Below the pieces are notes generated by a model. That model had not been told where the DNA came from. It searched no databases and saw only the letters and a list, made by a program, of their open reading frames with translations. Both the position numbers and the translations under genes were made by a program. Shown piece by piece: positions 16,651 to 25,402 of a DNA stretch of 64,000 nt; within the stretch, counting starts at the first letter, position 1; every line of letters begins with the position of its first letter. Source of the stretch: Roseburia zhanii (GTDB lineage: Bacteria; Bacillota; Clostridia; Lachnospirales; Lachnospiraceae); NCBI RefSeq assembly GCF_014287635.1, contig NZ_JACOPH010000014.1:1-64000 (forward strand), written 5' to 3'.

Positions 16651-16773
16651 GGAGGTGGTCACAGCAAAACATATCGGGGAAAGCCCGATTTTATCATTAC
16701 AACAGGCTATGCCTGATCATATAAAGTAACTTTTAACAGCCAGTTAGGGATAAACCCTGCTGGCTATTTTTTT
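16651..16773 (+). promoter_or_regulatory. Hairpin-rich leader before the pilin gene
   Basis: After a Shine-Dalgarno-like GGAGGTGG (16651) come ATCGGG-GAAAG-CCCGAT (16673-16689), CAGGC-TAT-GCCTG (16703-16715) and AGCCAG...CTGGCT with inner TTAGGG/CCCTG followed by seven T (16738-16773). The last is terminator-like and sits 22 bp before the pilin ATG, which suggests attenuation of the downstream channel genes. Confidence 0.5.
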
Positions 16774-16794
16774 ATCGAAAAGGAGACAACCAAT

Positions 16795-17172
16795 ATGAGA
16801 AAAGAACAGATTATTATGACAACCAACAACAATCAGATGGAGGAAAAAGGTATGAAGCAGAGATTTATTCAGTTTAAGAAAAAATTTGTTCCGGCATTAT
16901 CCGGAGCCGTTATGGGAGTAATGTTTATGAGCACTACCTGCTTTGCGGCAGGAGGTACTTCGGCAGTAACACAGCCACTTGAGAACTTAAAAACGCTTGT
17001 GATCGCAGTTATCGGTGCAGTTGGAGTAATTATCCTTGCAAAGAATGTAATGGAATTTGCACAGGCATACCAGCAGCAGGATTCATCTACTATGAACTCA
17101 GCTTTAAAGGGGGTTGTGGCAGGTATTATCATGGCAGGTATTTCTACTGTACTCACTTTCTTAGGCTTCTAA
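16795..17172 (+). CDS. Pilin-like (VirB2/TrbC-type, Maff2-like) protein
   Basis: A 125-residue precursor. A basic start and hydrophobic segment end in TTCFAAGGTS, a likely signal-peptidase site after residue about 52. Two hydrophobic helices follow (TLVIAVIGAVGVIILAKN and VVAGIIMAGISTVLTFLGF) separated by the short polar loop AQAYQQQDSSTMNSA. This is the plan of VirB2-type pilins and of small Maff2-type membrane proteins in these elements. A second good start lies at 16852 (GGAGG upstream), giving 106 residues. It is followed by the VirB6-like gene. Confidence 0.75.
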   Translation: MRKEQIIMTTNNNQMEEKGMKQRFIQFKKKFVPALSGAVMGVMFMSTTCFAAGGTSAVTQPLENLKTLVIAVIGAVGVIILAKNVMEFAQAYQQQDSSTMNSALKGVVAGIIMAGISTVLTFLGF

Positions 17173-17226
17173 GATAGGGAAAAAATAATCCCTGTTGCAA
17201 TAGAAGAAAAGAGGTGAATAACAGGT

Positions 17227-18069
17227 ATGGATATTTTTAAGCTGGGAGACAAAATACTTGCTCTCCTTGAAGCTATGTTTGGATTTTGGAACAATCAGAT
17301 ATCTTTGGTTTTTGCAATGCTTGGACAATCGCCCGTCAGTTTTAAGGGCGGTGGTCCGTGGGCAGTCATCGAGGGAATAGAGCCAATCTTTGTAGCGGTT
17401 GGTTCTTCCCTTGTGGTACTGTTCTTTGTTATCGGTTTCTGTTCGGAAAGTATAGATGTGAAAGATGAAATGAGGTTTGAATCAATCCTGCGTATGCTTA
17501 TCCGATTAGGACTTGCAGAATGGTTTGTTGCCAATAATGTCACGATTATGAAAGCATTTTTTACTTCCATCGGAAATCTGGTAGGGCTTATTTCGGCAGG
17601 AACAACAACACAGCTTGCCATTGACAGTGCACAGGCAGATGTTATTAAGGGACTTGGATTTGGTGAAAGTCTGGTAATGCTGATCCTTACGGCACTGCTT
17701 GCAATCATCATTATTATCTGTGGTTTCTTTATCATTTACACCGTGTATTTCAGATTCTTAAAAATATTGATCATTGTGCCGCTTGGAGCAATCGCCTGCT
17801 CTACAATGGCAGGAAACAGAATGGTAAGTCATACGATGTCAACTTACTGTAAGTATTTCTTATCCTGTGTGTTTGAGGCGGTAACAATGGCACTTGCGAT
17901 TGTGGTATGCAATGCATTTATCAATGCAGGGCTGCCTTCCTTTACGGGAAGTTATGCAGACTGGGCACAGACACTTATTTATCTGTGTGAAATGACATTT
18001 ACCATAGCAATGACGGTTGGAAGTGTGAAGGGAGCACAGACACTTACAAGTAAGGCATTCGGATTATAG
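17227..18069 (+). CDS. VirB6/TrbL-like membrane protein, CD1112 type
   Basis: A 280-residue polytopic membrane protein with about six hydrophobic helices, including AVGSSLVVLFFVIGF, MLILTALLAIIIIICGFFII and a conserved loop around ILIIVPLGAIACSTMAGNRM. It belongs to the VirB6/TrbL-like group that forms the inner part of the conjugation channel. Ribosome binding site AGAGGTG. Gene order pilin, VirB6-like, DUF4313-like, PrgI, VirB4 is that of CD1110-CD1115 elements. Confidence 0.85.
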   Translation: MDIFKLGDKILALLEAMFGFWNNQISLVFAMLGQSPVSFKGGGPWAVIEGIEPIFVAVGSSLVVLFFVIGFCSESIDVKDEMRFESILRMLIRLGLAEWFVANNVTIMKAFFTSIGNLVGLISAGTTTQLAIDSAQADVIKGLGFGESLVMLILTALLAIIIIICGFFIIYTVYFRFLKILIIVPLGAIACSTMAGNRMVSHTMSTYCKYFLSCVFEAVTMALAIVVCNAFINAGLPSFTGSYADWAQTLIYLCEMTFTIAMTVGSVKGAQTLTSKAFGL

Positions 18070-18081
18070 AAGGAGGCATTT

Positions 18082-18492
18082 ATGGATAATGAAAAGAAAC
18101 AGGTGACTTATAATTCCAGTTTTTCCGGGGAGACACAGGTAACACTCGATATTCAGCAGTATATGAATAACAAGGCAATGTATATCGGGCTTATGTGTAA
18201 TGAAGATGGATACGATGAGCCGTTTGGTGATGTGACCGTAAATTTGTCTGTTGCTGCACCGAATTACTGCGGATATCTGAATGTGAATGATATGCCGGAT
18301 ATTGAGAAATTCATCACAGAAAATGAGCTTGGGGAGTTTACAGGATTTACACAGAGGAGTGGTTATTGTGAATATCCTCTTTATCTGTTCAATGTTGATA
18401 AGCTGAGAGAACTGTGTCCGGACGGAATGGATATGTATGAGGCAAATATCGGTATGGCAAGAAAGCCGGAGACAAAGGAGTTAGCAAGATAG
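18082..18492 (+). CDS. DUF4313-like protein
   Basis: A 136-residue acidic soluble protein. The segment MYIGLMCNEDGYDEPFGDVT, then NYCGYLNVNDMPDIEKFI and FTGFTQRSGYCEYPLYLFN, resembles a DUF found throughout these conjugative modules (I recall it as DUF4313; the number is from memory). AAGGAGG upstream. Position between channel proteins suggests a regulatory or assembly task, but there is no direct evidence. Confidence 0.65.
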   Translation: MDNEKKQVTYNSSFSGETQVTLDIQQYMNNKAMYIGLMCNEDGYDEPFGDVTVNLSVAAPNYCGYLNVNDMPDIEKFITENELGEFTGFTQRSGYCEYPLYLFNVDKLRELCPDGMDMYEANIGMARKPETKELAR

Positions 18493-18505
18493 GGGGCAGA
18501 GGACA

Positions 18506-19018
18506 ATGGTTATTGAAATAAACAAAGACATTGACCGTTATCAGGAATCGGTGGCAATGGGACTTACAGCAAAACAGCTTGTATTTTCTATTGCCAGTGT
18601 GATAGTCGGTGGCGGTATCGTATTACTTCTTTATAGATATATTGGTCTTACAGGTTCTGCTTATGTGGCGATTCCGTGTGTAGCTCCGATAGCACTTGGA
18701 GGATTTTATTCTTTTAATGGAATGAATTTTTACGAGTATATGGGAAAGAAACTGCATTTTATGTTTGGAAATAAGGCTCTTACCTATGTATCTACTGAGG
18801 GAGAGCCGATTATCAAGGCTTTTGAAATGGAGCAGAACGGACAGGTAAAGAAGAAAGGCAAAAAAACTCAATCAGAGATTACAACATCTGAGTCGGCAGT
18901 AAAGAAACAGGAGGAATTTGAAGAAATGAAGAAAAAGACAAGAAACATGATGTTTGGACTGGCAGCCGTGTTTGTGCTGGCGGTAGCGGGTGTGGCTGCT
19001 TATAAAGCAATGCACTAA
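18506..19018 (+). CDS. prgI: PrgI family conjugation protein
   Basis: A 170-residue membrane protein. It begins with the PrgI pattern INKDIDRYQESVAMGLTAKQ, then two adjacent membrane helices (about residues 27-67), the loop FYSFNGMNFYEYMGKKL, a Lys-rich cytosolic stretch and a third hydrophobic helix at the C-terminus. PrgI proteins are VirB3-like partners of the VirB4 ATPase. Normally virB4 follows at once; here a toxin-antitoxin pair on the other strand lies between. Confidence 0.85.
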   Translation: MVIEINKDIDRYQESVAMGLTAKQLVFSIASVIVGGGIVLLLYRYIGLTGSAYVAIPCVAPIALGGFYSFNGMNFYEYMGKKLHFMFGNKALTYVSTEGEPIIKAFEMEQNGQVKKKGKKTQSEITTSESAVKKQEEFEEMKKKTRNMMFGLAAVFVLAVAGVAAYKAMH

Positions 19019-19045
19019 AAAGGAACCTGCATAAAAACAGATTCC

Positions 19046-19378
19046 TTAAATGAGGGAAAATCCCTGTCGAAGAATGGAAGTCCAGTTACTTTTCTGATAG
19101 AGAAATCGGACTATGATTACAGTCTGCTTTTCTTCATCAATCGTATAAAAGGCAAGGTAATTATTGATTATCACAAAACGAATGCCCCAGCTTGCCAGTA
19201 CCGGATCATCTACCAGACGGAACTTCTGTGGCAGGTCGGCTAGTGAGCCTATCTGCTCAGTCGCAGCATCTAACAGATTATCTGCGGCATCCGGATTTTT
19301 GAGGGTAAATTCGATGTAATCCGCAGCACGCATAATATCGTGTTCTGCGGTGGAAGTGATATGAACCTGATAGCTCAT
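19046..19378 (-). CDS. RelE/ParE-family toxin
   Basis: A 110-residue protein with the RelE/ParE plan: N-terminal helix (TSTAEHDIMRAADYIEFTL), middle helix and strand (ASWGIRFVIINNYLAFYTI), and C-terminal strand VIIVRFLYQKSNW. Toxins of this family either cut mRNA on the ribosome (RelE) or poison gyrase (ParE); which applies cannot be read here. Its ATG overlaps the antitoxin stop by 4 bases (ATGA). The pair is antisense to the transfer operon and could act as an addiction module that maintains the element. Confidence 0.85.
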   Translation of the reverse strand: MSYQVHITSTAEHDIMRAADYIEFTLKNPDAADNLLDAATEQIGSLADLPQKFRLVDDPVLASWGIRFVIINNYLAFYTIDEEKQTVIIVRFLYQKSNWTSILRQGFSLI

Positions 19379-19638
19379 CGACTGCGGCGGCTCCTGATAT
19401 CAGCCATAGCTTCGGAAAATGGTCTTGTATTGCCTGTGGCAATATCGTCCATTCCTTCTTTAATCTGGCTGTAAAGTTCAAAGCGGCTGGTCAGTTCTTC
19501 GTAGGCTTCAATGCTCATAACAGCAAGATCGCCTTTTCCATTCTTCGTAATGAAAACTGGTTCAGGATAATTATGACAAAATGTAGAAATTTCATTGTAA
19601 TTATTCCTTAAATCAGCACTTGATTTGATTGCTGGCAT
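19375..19638 (-). CDS. Phd/YefM-family antitoxin
   Basis: An 87-residue antitoxin starting at the ATG with AAGGAGGTG upstream. The front half is the Phd/YefM DNA-binding domain (IKSSADLRNNYNEISTFC, PVFITKNGKGDLAVMSIEAY); the C-terminal part (GMDDIATGNTRPFSEAMADI) is the toxin-binding helix. It should repress its own promoter through the inverted repeat just upstream. It precedes the toxin gene in the same operon. Confidence 0.85.
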   Translation of the reverse strand: MPAIKSSADLRNNYNEISTFCHNYPEPVFITKNGKGDLAVMSIEAYEELTSRFELYSQIKEGMDDIATGNTRPFSEAMADIRSRRSR

Positions 19639-19657
19639 AAAAACACCTCCTTGTTTG

Positions 19658-19686
19658 ATAACAAAATTATACACAAATTTTGTTAT
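19658..19686 (-). promoter_or_regulatory. Operator of the toxin-antitoxin pair
   Basis: ATAACAAAAT and ATTTTGTTAT form a perfect 10-bp inverted repeat with a 9-base spacer, 20 bases before the antitoxin ATG. Phd/YefM proteins typically bind such palindromes over their own promoter. Confidence 0.6.
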
Positions 19687-19757
19687 GAAGTCAATGGATA
19701 TACCATTAGTGTTAGCAGGATAAACACAACTATTCATATGTATCTGACCGTGAGGTC

Positions 19758-19794
19758 GGGAACAAGCCCGTTGGGTGATGTTCCCGGCGGGCTT
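19758..19794 (+). promoter_or_regulatory. Interleaved stems (possible pseudoknot) before virB4
   Basis: GGGAACA (19758-19764) pairs with TGTTCCC (19779-19785), while AAGCCCG (19764-19770) pairs with CGGGCTT (19788-19794). The two stems are interleaved, sharing one base, so they form either a compact pseudoknot or a switch. They lie 29 bp before the virB4 start. Confidence 0.45.
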
Positions 19795-19823
19795 TCACAG
19801 ATAAGAAAGCGAGGTTAGAGACA

Positions 19824-22202
19824 ATGGGTTTATTTACGGACGGATTTAAGCTCTTGAAAAAGGCAAGTGAGCCTTTGTATAAGACACCGAAATCCATTCA
19901 GGAAACCATAGAGATTATGGCGGTGGCTGAAAACGGTATTTTTGAAGTAAGCAGGAATAAGTATTCCAAGTGTTACCGCTTTCAGGACATCAATTACACA
20001 ACGGCAACGGAGGATGAGCAGATCGGCATTTTTGAAAGATACTGCAAATTCTTAAATTCGCTGGACTGTAATTATAAGATTACGATTAACAATAAGAACA
20101 AAAATATGGAGGATCTCCGTGATAAGGTTCTTATTACAGAAAAAAACGATGGCTTCAATAATTACCGAAGAATCTACAATGACATTATTGAGGAGAAGAT
20201 TATTGAGGGCAGACAGGGGATTGAACAGGAAAGATACCTGACAATCACGATTGAGAGAAAGAACTTCGAGGAGGCAAAGGCACAGTTTGCCACACTTGAG
20301 GCAACGATACACAAGGCTTTCATTGAGCTGGGTGCAGAGATTGTGCCGCTTAACGGCAATGAAAGGCTGAAAGTGCTCTATGACTATTACCATCTTGGCG
20401 ATGAGGGCAGTTTTGATTTTGATATCAAAAAGGCAAAGAAGGTCGGAGCAGATTTTAAGAATGATTTATGTAATGGTATGGTGAAATATTTCCCAGACCA
20501 TTTTGAGGACGAGAGTAAATACTGCAAGGCACTTTTCATTAAGAAGTATCCCAGCAGTTTATCTGACAGATTTATCAATGAGATTACTTCCCTTCCGGTA
20601 CACTCCATTACCAGTATTGATGTAGTGCCTGTGCCAAAGGATTTGACTACAAAGGTGCTTCAGAAGAAATATCTTGGTATTGAGTCGGATATTATCAAGC
20701 AGCAGAGAGTCCGTAATAAGAACAATGACTTCTCCACAGAAATCTCTTATGCAAAGAGAACGGAGAAAAAAGAGATTGAGGCAATTATGGATGATGTCCG
20801 TGAGAATGACCAGTGTCTTTTCTTTGTAGGAGTTACCATTATCCTTATGGCAGAAAGTAAGAAGGAGCTTGAGAGTGTCTGCGAAACAGTAGAAACAATC
20901 GGAAAGCGTAACAGTTGTACGATTGATACACACTACTTAAAGCAGAGGGAAGCACTCAACACGGCACTTCCGATTGGTGTAAGACAGGTGGAAACAATGC
21001 GTACCCTTCTTACCCAGTCGCTTGCGGTGCTTATGCCGTTTAATGTGCAGGAACTGAATGACAGCACAGGTAATTATTACGGTATCAACCAGATCAGTAA
21101 GAATGTAAATATCGGTAACAGAAAGAAGCTCATCAACGGAAATGGCTTTGTATTCGGAGTGCCGGGTTCCGGCAAATCATTCTTCTGTAAGATGGAAATG
21201 GGCAGCGTATTCTTGTCGGGAGATGATGAGATTATCGTCATTGATCCGATGAACGAATATTTTGATATTGCACAGACTTATGGTGGAACCGTGGTAAATA
21301 TGTCCACATACACGGACAACTATGTAAATCCGCTTGAGATGGATGTGTGGAGTCTTGATCCGAATGATTCAAAGGGAATGATAAGGGAAAAAGGGGAATT
21401 TATGCTTGGTCTTTGTGAGCAGTGTATCGGGGACAGCTTAAATTCCAGACAGAAATCAATCATTGACCGCTGTGTGAGAAAGATGTATATCGACATCGCA
21501 AGGGGCAGGGAAAAGTATATTCCGGTAATGAGTGACTTCTACGATATCCTTATGGAACAGCCGGAGGACGAAGCAAAGGATATCGCATTGTCTTTGGAAC
21601 TTTTTGTAAATGGTTCCCTCAATATCTTTAACCACCAGACAAATGTTGATGTAGATAACCGATTCACGGTATATGGTATCAGGGACTTAGGCACGGAGCT
21701 TAGTCCTATCACAATGCTTGTTATGATGGAGTCTATTCAAAACAGAATTGTAGAAAACGGGCAGAAGGGCAAGGCAACCTGGCTCTATATTGATGAGTTC
21801 CATGTCCTGCTTAATTCGGAGTATTCTGCAAAATATTTACAGCAGCTCTGGAAGAAGGTGAGGAAACAAGGTGGACTGTGCACGGGTATCACCCAGAACG
21901 TCGTGGACCTTTTACAGAACTACACCGCCACTACAATGCTTGCAAACTCTGAGTTTGTTGCACTCTTAAAGCAGGCGAATACAGACAGTTCCAAGATGGC
22001 AGAGGTTATCGGTGTATCAGAGGCACAGCTTCGTTTCGTAACCAATACTGCATCGGGAATGGGACTTATCAAGTGTGGTTCCGTGGTAATTCCGTTTGAT
22101 AACCAGATCAGCAAGGACACTGACCTTTACAGACTGTATAACACCAATATCCACGAAAAGATTGCGGAGCAGAAGAAAAGGGAGGCAAAATTTGCTGATT
22201 AG
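19824..22202 (+). CDS. VirB4-like conjugation ATPase, CD1110 type
   Basis: A 792-residue cytosolic ATPase that energises the conjugation channel. The N-terminal domain (about 1-400) is the VirB4/TraC front. Walker A is GVPGSGKS at about 446-453, followed by IIVIDPMNEYFDIA. Walker B is TWLYIDEFHVLL near residue 655, followed by KVRKQGGLCTGITQNVVDLL. All motifs are intact and the length is normal. Ribosome binding site GAGGTTAGAG. Separated from prgI by the antisense toxin-antitoxin unit. Confidence 0.92.
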   Translation: MGLFTDGFKLLKKASEPLYKTPKSIQETIEIMAVAENGIFEVSRNKYSKCYRFQDINYTTATEDEQIGIFERYCKFLNSLDCNYKITINNKNKNMEDLRDKVLITEKNDGFNNYRRIYNDIIEEKIIEGRQGIEQERYLTITIERKNFEEAKAQFATLEATIHKAFIELGAEIVPLNGNERLKVLYDYYHLGDEGSFDFDIKKAKKVGADFKNDLCNGMVKYFPDHFEDESKYCKALFIKKYPSSLSDRFINEITSLPVHSITSIDVVPVPKDLTTKVLQKKYLGIESDIIKQQRVRNKNNDFSTEISYAKRTEKKEIEAIMDDVRENDQCLFFVGVTIILMAESKKELESVCETVETIGKRNSCTIDTHYLKQREALNTALPIGVRQVETMRTLLTQSLAVLMPFNVQELNDSTGNYYGINQISKNVNIGNRKKLINGNGFVFGVPGSGKSFFCKMEMGSVFLSGDDEIIVIDPMNEYFDIAQTYGGTVVNMSTYTDNYVNPLEMDVWSLDPNDSKGMIREKGEFMLGLCEQCIGDSLNSRQKSIIDRCVRKMYIDIARGREKYIPVMSDFYDILMEQPEDEAKDIALSLELFVNGSLNIFNHQTNVDVDNRFTVYGIRDLGTELSPITMLVMMESIQNRIVENGQKGKATWLYIDEFHVLLNSEYSAKYLQQLWKKVRKQGGLCTGITQNVVDLLQNYTATTMLANSEFVALLKQANTDSSKMAEVIGVSEAQLRFVTNTASGMGLIKCGSVVIPFDNQISKDTDLYRLYNTNIHEKIAEQKKREAKFAD

Positions 22203-22216
22203 AATTGCAATGTATC

Positions 22217-22252
22217 AGCCATTTGGACTAAGTTCCGGATGGCTACTTTTTT
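22217..22252 (+). terminator. Terminator-like hairpin after virB4
   Basis: AGCCATTTGGA pairs with TTCCGGATGGCT (G-T pairs inside), followed by ACTTTTTT. It lies 27 bp before the next gene, so partial termination is likely. Confidence 0.6.
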
Positions 22253-22278
22253 AAGGATACAGAAAGAAGGTGGGAACA

Positions 22279-24216
22279 TTGAAGATAAAAAAAGCGGATG
22301 ACAAGCCTATGGTCATTCACACTAAGAAAAAAGCTAAGATTCATATGCATGAACCGAAGAAGGCTAAAATTAAGGGCAGTAACATTTACACCGTACAGCG
22401 TGGTCCGAAAATTGCCAGTGCAAAGATAAATGATACAGGTAAAAAGAAGTCTTATCGTAAGAGTACCATTCATCAGGCAGAGAAGAAAGAAAAGGAACTT
22501 TCAAAATTTAAGAGAAATATACGGGAGTCCAATACTTCTATCAAGACGAAGAATACCAATCTTCATATAGCAGGAAGAACGGGAGCATTTGCGGCTGGAG
22601 CAGTTACAGAGCAGGTGGAAGGCGGGCAGGAAGTGTCACAGGCAGCTTATCTTGCATATGAAGCAAGCCGTCCGGTTACGGGAACTGCTTCAAGGGGAGC
22701 GTCACTTTTCAGAAAAAAAGCGGCAGCCGAAGCAAAGAGGCGTATCAAGAAGGTAGAAACAGGAAAGAAGCTGGCAAAAAAGATGGGAAAGAAAGCTGCC
22801 AGTGATACGGCAAAAAAGATTGCCGGTGACACGACAAAGACAGCAGCGAAAGAAACTGCCAAGAACACTGCAAAAGAAACTGCCAAAACTACGGCAAAAG
22901 CGGCAACCACAGCGGCAGGTACAGCGGTTGCACCGGGAGCAGGTACAGCAGTCGGCATGGCGGCAGGCTATGCCACGGGTGTATCTATTGAGACGAAGGA
23001 TGTGAAAGCAGCGAACCGTAGCAGAAAGATTAAATTTTTTCTGGATAAGATGAAAGAACAGGAAAATCAGACGGACAGTGTTGTAAAACTGGTAAAAGAT
23101 CTGATTGTAAAAAAAGCAGTTCTCTGGATAAAGGCGGCAGCTCCGATTATCGGACTTGTACTTTTGCTGTTGGTTCTTTTAGTGGTAATCGTTGCAGTTC
23201 CGGTTATTGCTGTGATAGCGATTCTTTATAATTCACCATTTGCCTTATTTTTACCGCCGCTGGAGTCAGGAGATACAGTGCAGACAGTTACAAGTGCTTA
23301 TGTGTCTGAATTTAACCGTGATGTGAATACCAAAGTGAATGAACATACCGGATATGACTTTGGCGAACTGGTGTATGTAGATTATGAGGGAATGGATGAA
23401 AATCCAAGTAACTACTACGACATTATGGCGGTCTACATGGTCAAGTATGGTGTAGGCGATACTGCAACAATTATGAATGATATATCAAAGGGGTGGTTGC
23501 AGACTGTAGTAAATGATATGTGTTCTTATACTACAAGTAGTGGAACAAAAGATGTGGAGGAAACAGACGCAGATGGCAATGTAACAACTGTTACGAAGTC
23601 GGTACTGTATGTAAATGTTACGCTCAAATCATACAGAGATATGATTTCCGTTTATGGATTTAATTCTGATCAGGTAGAAATGCTTGAGCAGATCATGAGT
23701 CCTGAGTTTATGGGACAGCTTGGATATGCTGGAAGTGGAAGCGGTGGAGGCGGTGGAAGCCCCGGAGTAAGTTCCATGACAGAGGATGAAATAAATGCAA
23801 TCCTCAGTGGTATTACAGATAGCAGGCAGAAAGCAGTCTGCTCTTATGCCCTTCACAGAGTGGGTTATCCTTACAGTCAGGAATTAAGAGATAGTGGCAA
23901 TTATTATGATTGCAGTTCACTTGCGTATTATTCATGGAAGGATGCAGGTGTGAATATCAGTCATGGAGGAGCAACTACAGCAGCGGCAGAAGCACAGGGA
24001 CTTGATGAAGCAGGAAAGACCGTATCTTATGATGAAATGCAGCCTGGTGATCTTATCTTTTACAGTTTCACAAACAACGGAAGATATAAGAATATCAGCC
24101 ATGTGGCAGTATATGTCGGCAATGGCAAGGTGGTAGAAGCCCTGAATGAAAGAGTTGGCGTAGTTTACCGTGATGTGGCAAGTGTCGGAAAAATTGTAGT
24201 AATTGGCAGACCATAG
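22279..24216 (+). CDS. NlpC/P60 cell-wall hydrolase, CD1108 type
   Basis: A 645-residue protein starting at the TTG at 22279 (site AAGAAGGTGGG; family proteins begin MKxKKADDKPMVIH). A long basic, Lys- and Ala-rich N-terminal part (to about 260) precedes one membrane helix near 285-315, an extracellular linker with a Gly/Ser run (GSGSGGGGGSPG), and a C-terminal NlpC/P60 domain. The catalytic Cys is about residue 545 (YYDCSSL) and the His about 608 (NISHVAVYVG). It should open peptidoglycan for the conjugation channel. The lysozyme domain found in some relatives is absent. Confidence 0.88.
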   Translation: MKIKKADDKPMVIHTKKKAKIHMHEPKKAKIKGSNIYTVQRGPKIASAKINDTGKKKSYRKSTIHQAEKKEKELSKFKRNIRESNTSIKTKNTNLHIAGRTGAFAAGAVTEQVEGGQEVSQAAYLAYEASRPVTGTASRGASLFRKKAAAEAKRRIKKVETGKKLAKKMGKKAASDTAKKIAGDTTKTAAKETAKNTAKETAKTTAKAATTAAGTAVAPGAGTAVGMAAGYATGVSIETKDVKAANRSRKIKFFLDKMKEQENQTDSVVKLVKDLIVKKAVLWIKAAAPIIGLVLLLLVLLVVIVAVPVIAVIAILYNSPFALFLPPLESGDTVQTVTSAYVSEFNRDVNTKVNEHTGYDFGELVYVDYEGMDENPSNYYDIMAVYMVKYGVGDTATIMNDISKGWLQTVVNDMCSYTTSSGTKDVEETDADGNVTTVTKSVLYVNVTLKSYRDMISVYGFNSDQVEMLEQIMSPEFMGQLGYAGSGSGGGGGSPGVSSMTEDEINAILSGITDSRQKAVCSYALHRVGYPYSQELRDSGNYYDCSSLAYYSWKDAGVNISHGGATTAAAEAQGLDEAGKTVSYDEMQPGDLIFYSFTNNGRYKNISHVAVYVGNGKVVEALNERVGVVYRDVASVGKIVVIGRP

Positions 24217-24224
24217 AAAATTGG

Positions 24225-24248
24225 CAGAGAGGGCGAAAGTCCTCTCTG
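24225..24248 (+). promoter_or_regulatory. Intercistronic hairpin
   Basis: CAGAGAGG and CCTCTCTG form a perfect 8-bp stem with an 8-base loop between the hydrolase stop and the next gene. There is no T-run, so it is more likely an RNA stability or translation element than a terminator. Confidence 0.5.
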
Positions 24249-24263
24249 GAACAGGAGGTAAGA

Positions 24264-25154
24264 ATGGATTTAAAAGATATGATTCTTGTAATGGAGAATT
24301 ATAAGGGAACAGAAAGAAATATGCTTATGACTTTGGAAGATGATAAGAAGTTCGTTGCCATTGATGATATGTCAGAGCTTGCAGATCAGATGCTGCTTCT
24401 TGGAAGAACGCTTGCGGAAGGTTTTACAGAGTATTACAGGGCAGCAAATGTTACAGTATTTGCAAAATTCTGTAGAGATGATGTGGAACTGGGACGCTTT
24501 TTGCAAGGATATTATAATGATTCAAAGAAATTTTACTTTGATAAGGCAACAAGTTCCCCAGAGTGTATTACAAAGATGGATGAGATTGGAATGACGGATA
24601 GAGGCTGGATAGATGACTTTATCCTGCATTATGAAAAATGCGACAGGACATTTGAAAGAGGGCAGACATTTCATAATTTTAATGACCACGATTATATGGT
24701 ACTGGAAGCATTATCTCCACGCAATCTTGTGGTAATGGATATGAAAAGCGGCTCTCTCACGATTGCTCTTGGAGCAACAGAGTATAAGCGATATCCGAAA
24801 GACGAGGAGCCAACTAAGGATAACACAACGATCGGGGTATCGTGGGAGCACGGGATTTATCTTGGTTCCACACTTTCGCAGACCAACTTTAAGGCATATA
24901 AAAGAGAATACGGGACACCTGAAAAGATAAAAGATGTTTATGATTACAGGGCGAAACTCAAGCAGAAGTTTTATTTTTATCAGGATTTGTCAAAGGATGA
25001 TGATATTCCAAAAAATATGCAGAATGATTTCCTGCACCAGATGTATAAGGAATTTGGAACGATAGAGGAGGAATATTTTTATGACAGGCTTGAAGATGGA
25101 AAGTATGATGAAGGTTTTAAGGAAAGACAGGTAAAAGAAAAAAAGAGCCGATGA
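24264..25154 (+). CDS. Hypothetical protein of the conjugative module
   Basis: A 296-residue soluble protein, unrecognised. It has an acidic front (MDLKDMILVMENYKGTERNM), a central region rich in aromatic residues (HNFNDHDYMVLEALSPRNLV) and a Lys/Glu-rich C-terminus with two coiled-coil-like helices. The start has CAGGAGG upstream. It sits between the cell-wall hydrolase and the DpnD/PcfM gene. Confidence 0.65.
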   Translation: MDLKDMILVMENYKGTERNMLMTLEDDKKFVAIDDMSELADQMLLLGRTLAEGFTEYYRAANVTVFAKFCRDDVELGRFLQGYYNDSKKFYFDKATSSPECITKMDEIGMTDRGWIDDFILHYEKCDRTFERGQTFHNFNDHDYMVLEALSPRNLVVMDMKSGSLTIALGATEYKRYPKDEEPTKDNTTIGVSWEHGIYLGSTLSQTNFKAYKREYGTPEKIKDVYDYRAKLKQKFYFYQDLSKDDDIPKNMQNDFLHQMYKEFGTIEEEYFYDRLEDGKYDEGFKERQVKEKKSR

Positions 25155-25183
25155 GGAAAAATGGAATTGGAGGCTGATATCGA

Positions 25184-25402
25184 ATGGAAAAAGAATTTGA
25201 TATTGAGATAAAAGAAGTTCTCTCAAGGGTAGAGACAGTAAAGGCAGAGTCACTTGACGATGCCATAAACAAGGCAATGGATATGTATTATTCAGAACAG
25301 ATAGTCCTTGATGCGGAGGATATGAAGGGAGTTGATTTTTCGCCATACAGCGAAGAACAGCTCCCTTCTTCATTAAAGGAAAATGGAGGAAAGACACGAT
25401 GA
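25184..25402 (+). CDS. DpnD/PcfM family small protein
   Basis: A 72-residue acidic protein, matching the DpnD/PcfM family by the start FDIEIKEVLSRVETVKAESL, then DAINKAMDMYYSEQIVLDAED. The family occurs on conjugative plasmids such as pCF10 and beside DpnII genes; its function is not known. The stop overlaps the next start by 4 bases (ATGA). Confidence 0.75.
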   Translation: MEKEFDIEIKEVLSRVETVKAESLDDAINKAMDMYYSEQIVLDAEDMKGVDFSPYSEEQLPSSLKENGGKTR

